Positions 8,365-19,400 of a DNA stretch of 64,000 nt are shown here, one piece after another. The stretch comes from Flammeovirgaceae bacterium UBA6059. Lineage in GTDB: Bacteria; Bacteroidota; Bacteroidia; Cytophagales; Cyclobacteriaceae. The position numbers were made by a program, and so were the translations under genes. Within the stretch, counting starts at the first letter, position 1, and every line of letters starts with the position of its first letter. A model generated the notes under the pieces. The model was not told the DNA's origin, did not search any database, and worked only from the letters and a program-made list of their open reading frames with translations. Location: assembly GCA_002435755.1 (NCBI GenBank), contig DIYH01000028.1, forward strand, positions 310,001 through 374,000. The letters run 5' to 3'.

Positions 8365-10179
8365 GTGGCAAAGATTACTTGCAAGACTGTTTTATTGCCG
8401 TTCCTACTCGTAGTGTTCTTACACCATAGCGTCCACTCTCAGCTGGTGGTAACAAGAGATGCCAATAAGGTTGATTCACTACTTTCCTTAGCTACTGAAC
8501 CCAAGGAGATCGCCGACCTCAGCATCGAACTCTATCAAGCTTATAAATACAACAAACTTGAAGAGTTGCCCAATGAAGGGGCTTATCTCATTAGAGCCTT
8601 AGAAATCTACGATAGTCTGGGTTTGCCCGAACAAGCCGCCTACACTCATAATTCCCTAGCCGGAATGTATTACAATCGTGGACAGATTCAAGACGCCAAG
8701 GAAAATTGGGAAAAGGCGCTTGAGCTTTACCAATCCACGAACAATACTCGAAGGATTGGTGTCATGTATAATAACCTCTCCCACGCTTACAACAAAGACA
8801 CAGCTGCAAACGCGCAAGCACTGCGTATGGAGTATTTGCAAAAGGCTATAGAAATTCATGCTCATTTAAAAGACACCTCGAGTTTACTCTTAGCTTACGG
8901 TAATGTTGGCCATGTCTATTTAGAGAAAAATGAGCCAAAAAGAGCCAAGGAATACTACGATCTGGCTCTTGATTTAGCTTTAAAGATCAATAATCCCTAT
9001 CGCATCGAAACTGCCTACATCAACCTTGGTAAGGTAAAAATGTCCACCAATGAGCTAGAAGAAGCTATTGCTTTGTTTGAAAAGGCTCTCACATATGAGC
9101 AGATACGAAATACGGATCCATTGGTAAGTGATACATACTGGAGACTGGCTGCCTGCTATCGCAAACTGGGAGATCACAATAGCGCCGATAAAAACATGGT
9201 CCAATTTGCACAGATCCAAGGTGAGCTTTTTGAGAAAGAAAAGACCAACCAACTTCTGGAACTAGAAACTAAATACAACACGGAGAAAAAGGAGCAAGAG
9301 ATTGAGCAACTCCGAGAGCGCGAACTAATACAACAACAAGCGCTAGAAGCAGAGCTGCGTTTACGATATGCCCTAATTGCAATAGCGATACTTTCCATAC
9401 TAGGACTAGCAGTAATCGCCGTGCTGTTTAGAAGAACGAAGCATAGCGAAATAGAAATTGCTCGGCAAAAAGAGAGTCTGGAAAAGCTCAACGCTACCAA
9501 AGACCGCTTTTTTGGAATCATCGCACATGATCTGCGCAATCCCGTAATTTCCTTTCAGGGTATTGCAAAGTTGATCGACAGTTATCTCAAAAAAGGTAAG
9601 ACCGAAAAAATAAGTGAGCTTTCAGGCAAGATTCAGCACTCAGTAAACAACCTCAACCAGTTGCTCGATAACCTACTCAACTGGGCATCCAGTCAAACCA
9701 GTGCTCTTCCTTATAATCCTGAGCCGTTAGCTGTGAGTCGGATCATTGACGAGTCAATTAGTCTTTTTTCGGATACAGCAGATGCCAAGCAAATCATCAT
9801 TAGCAGTAATGTAGATGCTGAGGTGATGATCTATGCTGATCGTAATGGAGTGAGCACCATTTTCCGTAATCTGATCAACAATGCTGTTAAATTCACACCA
9901 GAGGGTGGCAAAATCAAAATAGCAGCAGAGTTGGATGGAAACAATGTGAAGGTTGTCACCACCGATAATGGAGTGGGTATCGACCAAAGCAAGATCTCAT
10001 CACTTTTTCAACTTTCAAATAATAAGAGTACTCAAGGAACTTCGGGAGAAAAAGGTACGGGTCTTGGGCTGGTACTTTGCCAGGAATTCGCTAAAGTCAA
10101 CAAAGGCCTTATCTGGGTGGAGAGCGAATTGAGTAAAGGTTCTTCCTTCTACGTTAGCATACCAAAATTCACCGAATAG
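8365..10179 (+). CDS. TPR-containing sensor histidine kinase
   Basis: Translation starts at GTG 8365, because an in-frame stop lies four codons upstream, and the next codons give a signal peptide (VLLPFLLVVFLHHSVHS). The 604 residues then show tetratricopeptide-like repeats (about 60-285), a Glu/Gln-rich coiled coil (about 290-330), one membrane segment (about 333-355), a HisKA domain with phospho-acceptor His388 in IIAHDLRNP, and a HATPase domain with the N box FRNLINNAVKFTPEGG and glycine boxes DNGVGI and KGTGLGL. A periplasmic TPR sensor feeding a cytoplasmic kinase is a common Bacteroidota design. The LytTR regulator upstream is the likely target. Confidence 0.92.
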   Translation: MAKITCKTVLLPFLLVVFLHHSVHSQLVVTRDANKVDSLLSLATEPKEIADLSIELYQAYKYNKLEELPNEGAYLIRALEIYDSLGLPEQAAYTHNSLAGMYYNRGQIQDAKENWEKALELYQSTNNTRRIGVMYNNLSHAYNKDTAANAQALRMEYLQKAIEIHAHLKDTSSLLLAYGNVGHVYLEKNEPKRAKEYYDLALDLALKINNPYRIETAYINLGKVKMSTNELEEAIALFEKALTYEQIRNTDPLVSDTYWRLAACYRKLGDHNSADKNMVQFAQIQGELFEKEKTNQLLELETKYNTEKKEQEIEQLRERELIQQQALEAELRLRYALIAIAILSILGLAVIAVLFRRTKHSEIEIARQKESLEKLNATKDRFFGIIAHDLRNPVISFQGIAKLIDSYLKKGKTEKISELSGKIQHSVNNLNQLLDNLLNWASSQTSALPYNPEPLAVSRIIDESISLFSDTADAKQIIISSNVDAEVMIYADRNGVSTIFRNLINNAVKFTPEGGKIKIAAELDGNNVKVVTTDNGVGIDQSKISSLFQLSNNKSTQGTSGEKGTGLGLVLCQEFAKVNKGLIWVESELSKGSSFYVSIPKFTE

Positions 10180-10206
10180 CAAAGATTTAATACCCCTGAA
10201 TAGCAA

Positions 10207-10247
10207 GGCTCATTCCCTAAGCGGAGAATGAGTAATGAGCCCCTATT
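10207..10247 (+). terminator. Probable terminator after the histidine kinase gene
   Basis: GGCTCATT at 10207-10214 pairs with AATGAGCC at 10234-10241, followed by CCTATTTT. CTCATTC at 10209-10215 can instead pair with GAATGAG at 10226-10232, so two mutually exclusive stems are possible. It sits 28 bases after the kinase stop. The T-run is weak. Confidence 0.45.
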
Positions 10248-10476
10248 TTAAGTTCCCCACTATTGCGATTCTGAAAATTGTGAATGGTCTATTATCAATT
10301 TTCAATTTCGGCTTCTGCCCTCTATCAATTTTGAACTTGAAAAACTCATGCTGCAATTCCGGGCACTCATACCGTTATGTGCCCCACTCATGCCAAAGTC
10401 TTGATTTTTGTCCATTTCATTCTGAAAATAGTCTTAGAGCAATAATACAAGCCTTGTCTACTCTAAGCATAACGTT
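10242..10476. other. Intergenic stretch before the giant LamG gene
   Basis: No convincing gene is present. An 81-codon plus-strand frame covers most of it but has poor composition and overlaps the next start. A short near-repeat, TATCAATTTT, occurs at about 10294 and 10324. The promoter for the giant gene at 10477 should lie here, but I could not assign it with confidence. Confidence 0.4.
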
Positions 10477-13400
10477 ATGAAAAAATTAAAACTTCTACTT
10501 GTAAGTGGCTTACTCCTAATAAGCGGTCAGTGCCTTGCACAGCTTGAATACTTCGTCTTCTATGACGGTGGAGATATCAGGATCTTCTTTAACACCGGCA
10601 CCTACAGGTGTGGGCTTTCGAATTTCTCTAGGGATTACGTGCTCTATGTAGATGACATAGAAAGAGATCGATATGATGGCGGTCACAACCAGAGTACTTC
10701 CCATATATATACTATTGCAGACCCTGATCCGAATACCGATTATGAAATTAGGATTGTCGTAACCAACCCCGGAAGAGGTACTTGCAGCAATCGCAATAGT
10801 CAAATATATGATGAGAGATTCACGGTAGTAGGAGCAGGATTAAGCGACCTAGCCATGGAGTTTGATGGCGCCACATCAAAGTTTACATGGGACCCTGGTG
10901 AAATATCCGATGCGAGTTATCGAGGTATCCTCGAAGCAAAGTCCTCAATTGATGATGGGAACTATGTTGAGTACACTGAGATAACTATTGGTGATAATGT
11001 CTCGACTGTAACCGTTCCGTTTTTTGGGCAAGGATTTCCCAGTCTCTTGAGAGGCTTGGATTATAGGTTCATACTTACTCAGACATCCAATCTATCAGGC
11101 GGTGAAGTTGTTGCCGAGGTGGAATTCTCAGTACCATTGGCCAGTTCACACAACATCCGTAGTGTACAAGCTACCTCGACTTCAAGTGGCATAGACTTAA
11201 CATGGCAAGAACCCCTCATCATAGCCAACAACTCAGATAGCAGACCTGATTTTAGATATATTATTGAAAGGCATAGCAGGCCCTACGGTTCGGGAAACTT
11301 CAATAGACGAGAGGAATTCACTGTAGAAGCCGGATCAACCGCAGGTACTTACACGCTTGAAGATGATGGTATCGTACAATGTGAAGAGAACCAGTATGTC
11401 ATTCACATCGCCTACGATGTAAATGGTCAGTATCTCAGGTTCAAAGAACAAACGAGCAGTCCGGCTGTATTTCCATCCTTTATCACGAGTGCTCCTACCC
11501 CTATTAATTTTGCAAGCGGTCTGACCGACGCTTGTGCTGACGATGTTGAGTTGATCTGGGAGGAGAATATTGATCTTAATCCATGTCAGGAATACTTCTA
11601 TGTGATGGAAAGGTTCAAACTGGTGGGAAGTTCGGAAGTAGGTAGAAAGATCATCATGGACAAGAACAACAACCCTAGCATCATTGGGGGTGAGTACGCC
11701 TTTTTTGATGAAGACACAAAAGACAAGGACGCTACCTATAGATACAAGTTAAAGTACGTTACCATTTTACCCAATGGTAATGAGTACGCTAGTACATTTA
11801 GTACTCGGGACGTGTACATTAGAGGTGATCTGGAATACAATGGAGATGTTACAGCCGACATAGACGTATCAAGTTCTATTACAGTCAGTTGGGATGACCT
11901 GTCCAATGAGGATTCTTATACCGTGATCAGAAAGTTTAATGGTGAAGTAGATCACGAATTTGATCTACCGCAAAACAGCACATCTTTCACCACCTCACTC
12001 ACAGATGCAGCTAATGCTGCAGGCAACTGTATCAACTATGTATTCGAAGTGGTAGCCAAAAGTGACTGTGAACCAGGGGGGATCATACTAGGTACAGTCA
12101 ACAAAGGTACCGACGTAGATACAGACGAATTCATTGATCTGGTACTGAATGGTGAGCAACAGAATGCTTATCAGCCAGGTTCACTCGACGCTTATAAGGG
12201 TTTTGAGCAGGATTTCGTGAAGCTTACCTGGGAGATGCCCAACCAGTTCGCAAATATGGAAGCCCAAAAAGTCTATCGCCGCGACCTTTCGGGTAATGAC
12301 AAAGTGCTTATTGCTAGTCTCGATCCTGGATTGAGATCGTATGAAGACCGGGAAGCCGCGGCTAATACGATGTTTGAGTATTCAGTAGTAGCTGAACTCT
12401 CATGCGGCACCAATACAGTATTGACCAATGAGATCTTCGATGTGGGCTATAGAGTACCCAATGGTCTTATCAATGGTAAAATAGACTTTACTGGGGGTGT
12501 ATCCGTCCAAGGTGCACGAGTGATTGCCGAAAATGATGGGGCACTTAATCTCAACAAGTCTGTTCGATTCGATGGAGACAGAGACTTCATCATACTACTG
12601 GATGAGTCTAACACTCACCTGTTATCGAGCTACGATTACAAATATCCTACGGCTATGCCTTTCTTGTTTGGTGATCATGCCCGAACGATTGAATTTTGGG
12701 CAAATCCTTCCGACTACTCCAGTAATGTGATCTTCAGGTCTGGCAGCAACGCTACCAATCACTACATGGCCTTCAAAACCCCAGCAAGCTCCGGCTCAGA
12801 TATCTGGCAATTGGATCTAGGCGGGGGGAGTATCATAGACATACCCTTAACAGGAATGGCCGCCATCAATGAGTGGCACCATTTTGCGATCACCTATGAT
12901 GGTACGACGCTAAGTATGTTTGTCGATGGTACCAATGTTGATGCCAACAACAACCCCATGCAATGGGACCGCAATCTTAACACGGCAGGTGGAGACGCTA
13001 ACTCAAAATACTTCATCATTGGTACCAATAACCTGGTCAGTTCAAACATAGGATCATATGACGGCTATCTAGATGAGTTCCGCGTTTGGGATCATGCTCG
13101 CACAGAAGAAGAAATCAATGACCAAAAAGGTGGCTTCCTCCTTGGCAATGAGTCAGGACTCTCTGTCTACCTAAGAATGGATGAAAACTTTGGTGACTTT
13201 GTCTATGACGCTTCCTATGACAACTCAGGTTTCAATAAGCGGCATGGTGCATTTATCAAAAATACCGCAACAGTAGCAACTAACTCCCCCACTTTCTCTC
13301 CGACTATTCCTTCAGCTGATCAGCTCGGTTATACCGCCTTCACCGATGCAAATGGCAATTATACGATCAAATTCATTCGGTACCGTGGGTCAGGTGAGTT

Positions 13401-16400
13401 GTTCAACCTTATTCCCTTTATCACAAATCATGAGTTCCGCCCGTCCAACCGCACATTATTTATTGGCAACACCACCCCTGTGCACAATGAGCAGGACTTT
13501 GAGGACATTTCAGCCTTTGAAGTAACCGGCACTATTTTTTATGGCAAAGATTTCAACAACAACGGAGAGATTGAGGATACACCCCAAGAAAGACCCTGTC
13601 CTGCGCCGGGAATCTTTTTGGAAGTAGATGGTCAAGTAGCTTTGAGGGACGGTCAACCTGTAACCACAAATGAAAATGGAGAATTTACACTAACAGTCCC
13701 AATAGGTGATCATTTTATAGGAGCTTCATTGCCCGGACACACCTTCGCTATTAATAGATGGCCAGAAACAGGTAAGCACGACTTTCAGCAACCTGTCCTG
13801 GGGGTGAAATTTGTAGATACCACAACTAAGCGTGTTGCAGGAAGGGTAGTCGGCGGAAAGATAGAAGCTGACAAAAACATCGGTTTTGGTTTATCGAAAA
13901 ACAATATAGGTCAAGCCACTCTCGTCTTTGAAACTACCTGCTTCCAAGATACCGTCATCACTAACATCAATACTGGAGAGTATATCATCGACCTGTTCCC
14001 TCTAGAGTATACCGTAAAAGGCGGTGCTGATGTGAGCGGCAACTTTGTTCGTTCAAATCCAGCTTTGAATACTCAAGCTCCATTTGATGTATTTAAAACC
14101 GTCGATTTGTCGGCAAACTTATCCGGTTTGATCGAAAGGGATACACTCTATGAAAACGGAGAGATCCAAGAGGTAAGAGAGTTTAGACATGACTTTCGGA
14201 ATGACTATATTCTTCGCACACCTCATCAAATGGAGATTACATCCTTGTCAGGCGAGGAGTTTGCTGGTGAAGAAGTCATTATCACTCAGATTGGCGGTAG
14301 CGAGGTGGAATACACTGTGCCTGCAAGTGAGTTCCCATACCCAGTCTTCCACCAGAATGTCAATTATGCATTCCATGTACAATTAGAAGAATACTATACA
14401 AACTATGATGGCTCTGAAGCTGTAAGAGATACTGTACCGGTCACCGACGGACAGATCGAAGTGGCCAATGACCTTGCTGATCTTGCTCCCTACACTGTAG
14501 ATATGATCACAGGCGAAACCACAGTAGTATTTACTGGAGGTACCCCCAATCTGACCGAAAACCCTGATCCTACAAGAAGTTTCCTCAAGCCGATCTCGGT
14601 CACATCATTCAAAGGTCTTGAAAGTAACACCTGGAACTTTGAAGGGTACATCCTGGGAGCTAAACAGGTTGGAAATAGTTTCACAACTCAAGGTCCCGAA
14701 GTTCCATTACACATCCTACGCGATCCTCCTGGATCCAACAGTTTTGCATCCATCACTAAAGGTACTGAGCTGACAAGCTCCTATGACTGGTCACTAGTTG
14801 CTAATCAAAGTGCTGATCTAAACATTAGACTCGGTACTGGCTTGAAGCTTTTCGTGGGAGTAGGTGTGGCAACTGGCCAGACTTTAGCCGCAACTCTTTC
14901 TCTCAATGTATCAGCAGAGAACTCAGTCGGAGGCGGTCAGACGTATGAAGAAACCATTGAAATAGAAGAGGAGATCTCTACGAGCGATGACCCCAATTTT
15001 GTAGGAGCAGCATCTGACCTCTATATCGGCCGATCTATGAACATGGACTTTGGAGTGGCCGAATACTTACAACTCATCCCTGAGGATCGCTGTGGAGGGG
15101 GAACGGTATGTGGAGATAAAGTAATTGTCGGTAATGATGGCACCAGATTTAAGCTCGGTAAGCGAGAAGGCATGTTTGTCAACCCTAGCGGTTATGATAC
15201 CTACTTCATTTACACGGAGCAGCATATACTTAACCAACTGATTCCGGATTTGATCAACTTGAGAAATCAACTACTTGAGACCAATACGAATTATCTCCCT
15301 TTGATGACAAACAAGGACGACCCCAGGTATGGAACAAATAATGACGATCCGATTTGGGGTGCTGATGTGACGACTAACACTCCTAATGCTCGAGAATATG
15401 CAGATTTTGGGAATCACGTAAGCAATGCCTATCACGCATTTAACCCTCTGAAGCCAGAGGGTCCTAGCTATGTGTTCTCAAAAATATTTGAAGACGATGA
15501 AGATCAAATCGATTCAGTGCGGTGGTACAATCAGCAAATCAAGCTTTGGAGAGATGCCATCTCCTCCAATGAGGAAGCTAAACTCCTAGCTGAAAACCCT
15601 CAGGCCGTACCTCTGGCTGGAGATATAGGTGACTTAATTGCGGGAAGGCCGGATCCAAATCGTTCATCACATCTGATCGATATGGATGCTGTCACTTTGG
15701 ATGAAAACGTATCCTTCAGTAGTGGTTCTTCTTTTAGCAGAACAGTTGCTTTATCCAGCAACTTCACGTCATTCACCTCTTGGGAACTCACAGTATCAAC
15801 CGAGTTGGTCAATATGGTCAAGGCAGAGGGCAGTGGTGCAGAGTTTGAACAAGAAGGAAGTTTTGCTGTTGGCTTTACTCGTACGGGTGGCAAGTCTCAA
15901 TCACAAACGACGAGTACGGCATTTTCATTTACCCTTCAGGATGACAATCCAGGGGATTTCTATTCTGTCGACATAAAGGATGGAGGTCCTCTCAATGGTC
16001 CCATCTTCGTTTCGAGAGGCGGCAAAACTGCCTGTCCATACGAAGGAGAAGTAAAAACTAAGGTTTACAAGGCTGGCCAAATGGTACTGCAGAAAGCTAC
16101 CATCCCACAAGACAGACCAAAGATTAGCATCAGCCCTGCGCGCCTAGTAGCTGTTCCATCAGATGAAGAGGCTGTATTTACCTTGAGTATTTCTAACGAA
16201 AATCCCGATGAAACCCGTGTTTATGATTTAGAACTAGACGATAGTTCTAATCCTGAGGGTGCTATATTATTCATAGACGGAGACGGTGTTAATAGACCGT
16301 TCGAAGTGCCAGCCGGAGCTACCATTAATAAGACACTCACCGTATTTAAAGGGCCAAACGCTAACGATTACGAAGGGATCACGCTGACATTGAAAGCTCA

Positions 16401-19400
16401 GTGCGAGGATCTCGTTGGTGAAGATGATGAGCGCACTCTGGATCAAACATCCTTTAGTGTCAGTTTCATACCGACTTGCTCTGATGTGGCGTTTATCAAC
16501 CCCGTCAACAGCTGGGTGGTTAATGACAAATTCAACGACATTTTCCCTATTGCTTTCAGTGGCTATGACATCAATTTTGAGGGACTAGAAGAAATAAAGT
16601 TCCAATATAAGCTTGCAACTGAATCTACGTGGAGCGACAAGGATATCTTCTATAACAAGGATGAAGCTGAAGATGGTGAGCTGACCATTTCAAGAGACTT
16701 CACCTTTACGAGCTATGACTGGAACATCTCTAGCCTACCAGACGGAAACTATGATCTCAGGTTAGTCACCGTCTGTGGGGGCGTTGAGAAGGAGTCCCAG
16801 ATAATCTCAGGACTAATCGACCGAGTAAACCCAAGCCCGTTTGGTCAGCCTTCTCCTGCAGATGGTATACTCTCACCAAATGACGAGATATCGATCCGGT
16901 TCAATGAGGAAATCAATCAGCAAGCGATCATTAAGAATAACAACTTCATCATCACAGGTGTACTCAACGGTGGAGATATCAGACATGATGCAAGTGTCTT
17001 CTTTGGTGGGGCATCCAACCAATACATGCGGTTGCAGCAAGGCATCAACCTAAGCCAAAAGCCGTTTACCATAGACTTCTATCTCAAGCGAAAAGGCAGT
17101 GGGGAAGAAGTGGTGATCTCGCAAGGCCTGACAGGAGACAATGCACTAACTATTGGTTTTGACTCAAGTGATCGACCCTACCTTGAGATAGCAGGTCATA
17201 GGGTAACCTCAGAATCTGTAGGAGTGACCGATGGTAAGTGGCACCATTTCGCCTTTACTCTGGACTACAGCACACAGACAGCTGAGATCTTCATCGATGG
17301 TTCCACTACAGCCGGGCTCACTGGCTTCACAAAATCGTTCAGCTCCAATGGCGCAATTACTATCGGCAAAAGTGGATTTGCCCCTGAGCAGCCGTTAACA
17401 GGAAACATGCACGAACTACGGATCTGGAGCAAAGCCCTGACCACAGGTGAAGTGGCCCTTACCTATCTCAAAAAGCTTGATCGCTCTCAACCCGATCTTA
17501 TTCATAACTGGCGCATGGAAGAAGCATATGGCCACACAGCAGAAGATCATATCAGTAGCAAAACTGCTGAGGTATTCGCTGATTGGCAGGTAGAGCAAGG
17601 TGGCAGAGCATATGCCTTTTCAGGCAATCAAATCATCACTGCTACCAGCCCAGCGATTTCAGTATCCCAAGATTTGACTGTTGAGTTCTGGGTCAAAGGA
17701 GCTCCAGCTAACAGTATCACCTTTCTATCCAATGGGTCAGGCGAGGCGAATGTAGGAGACCCTACCGGCTGGATTATAGGCACTGATGACTCGGGTAATC
17801 TGATGGCCTCTAATAATGGGCAAACCATTTCTACTAATACCTCCCCACTCGACAACAACTGGCATCAAGTCACCCTATCGGTTAATCGATTCGGTAATGC
17901 AACCTTGTACATTGATGGTAATGAAGCTGGCTTTGCTCAGGGCAGTCTTTTCAAAGGATTTGGTGGTAACAGACTCTGGATGGGTGCTAGAGGAAGGATC
18001 AATGGAACGGTCGAGACAATAGATCGTCATTTCACCGGTAGTATAGATGAAGTACGTATATGGTCCCTGGCGAAGCGTGTAGATCACATCAAAGCTGAAA
18101 TGTACAATCAGCTCGCTGGAGATGAGCCAGGCTTGCTTCTCTACTATCCATTTGAAATGTACGAAAAGGACGCAGCTGGCATAGATATCCTGGAAAATAG
18201 TATTAACAATGCAGCTACTGGTCCACTCGCGCAGGAAAACAATATAGCGGGTACGGTGGAAAGTAACTTCACTTCGCAGGCACCTTTGATCAAGTTGCCT
18301 AAACCAGTGCAGCCGGTGCAGTTCAACTATAGCATTAATGGTGATCAGATCATCCTGACGACTACTGAAGACAATCAGCGCCTTGAAGATGTAATACTCA
18401 CCATCACAGTGCAGGGCATCCAGGACCTCAATGACAATGTACAGCAGTCACCCGCTACCTGGACAGCCTTTGTAGACAAAAACACACTATTCTGGACAAA
18501 GCAGGAGTACAATTTCAGCATTGTACGAGGTGAGCCGTTGATTTTTGATGCCGCTATTCAAAACAGGGGCGGCAGCTTTGAGAGCTTCCTGCTGACCGGC
18601 CTTCCTGACTGGATTAGCGCTTCACCGATCGGCGGTACTATTGACCCTCTATCCTCCAGAAATATACGCTTCACCGTCAATGAGAGTGTAGGTAGCGGTA
18701 GCTACACCGAAGATATCATCATGCAAAACAGTTTTGGCTTTGACGAGAAGCTGATCATAGATCTGGATGTGACCCAGGTGCCACCCTCCGACTGGGTGGT
18801 CAATGCGCAGGACTATCAATACTCAATGAGCGTAGCAGGTCGTGTACGTATCGATGGTGACTTTAGCCGTGACGGTGATGACATAATTGCAGCTTTCGTC
18901 GGCAATGAGTGTCGGGGACTGGCACCATTGGAGTATGTGGAAGAGCTGGACAATTTCCAGGCATCCCTCTCCATTTTTAGCAATGAAGTTGCCGGTGAGC
19001 CCATCACCTATCAGGTCTGGAATGCTAGCGACGCTCGCGTTCATACCTTCCTTGTCGCCTCTGATCCAGGAGTTAATACCTTCTCCTCGGATGGTTTCTT
19101 TGGTACCCCCATCAATCCGATCATTTTCGAGGCTGGAGACCATACAGAGTTCACCATCGATCTGTTGAAGGGCTGGCAATGGCTTTCTTTTAACCTCGCA
19201 TCTACAGAACTCTCAGATGTCAACGCCTTTATGACAGGTTACAATGCTACAGCGGGAGATCAGATCAAAAGTATAGCGGCTTTTGATGAGTTTGATCCTG
19301 AAATGGGCTGGCTTGGCTCCCTCTCAGCAACTGGTGGTCTCAACAATGCCGAAATGTACAAGATGAAGATAGCAGAACCAGGCAAACTGAAGCTAAGGGG

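Noticed and set aside
10235..10480. An 81-codon frame in front of the giant LamG gene
   Set aside because: Its composition is Ser/Cys/Phe-rich without a pattern, it overlaps the signal-peptide start of the next gene, and it lies in AT-rich intergenic DNA.
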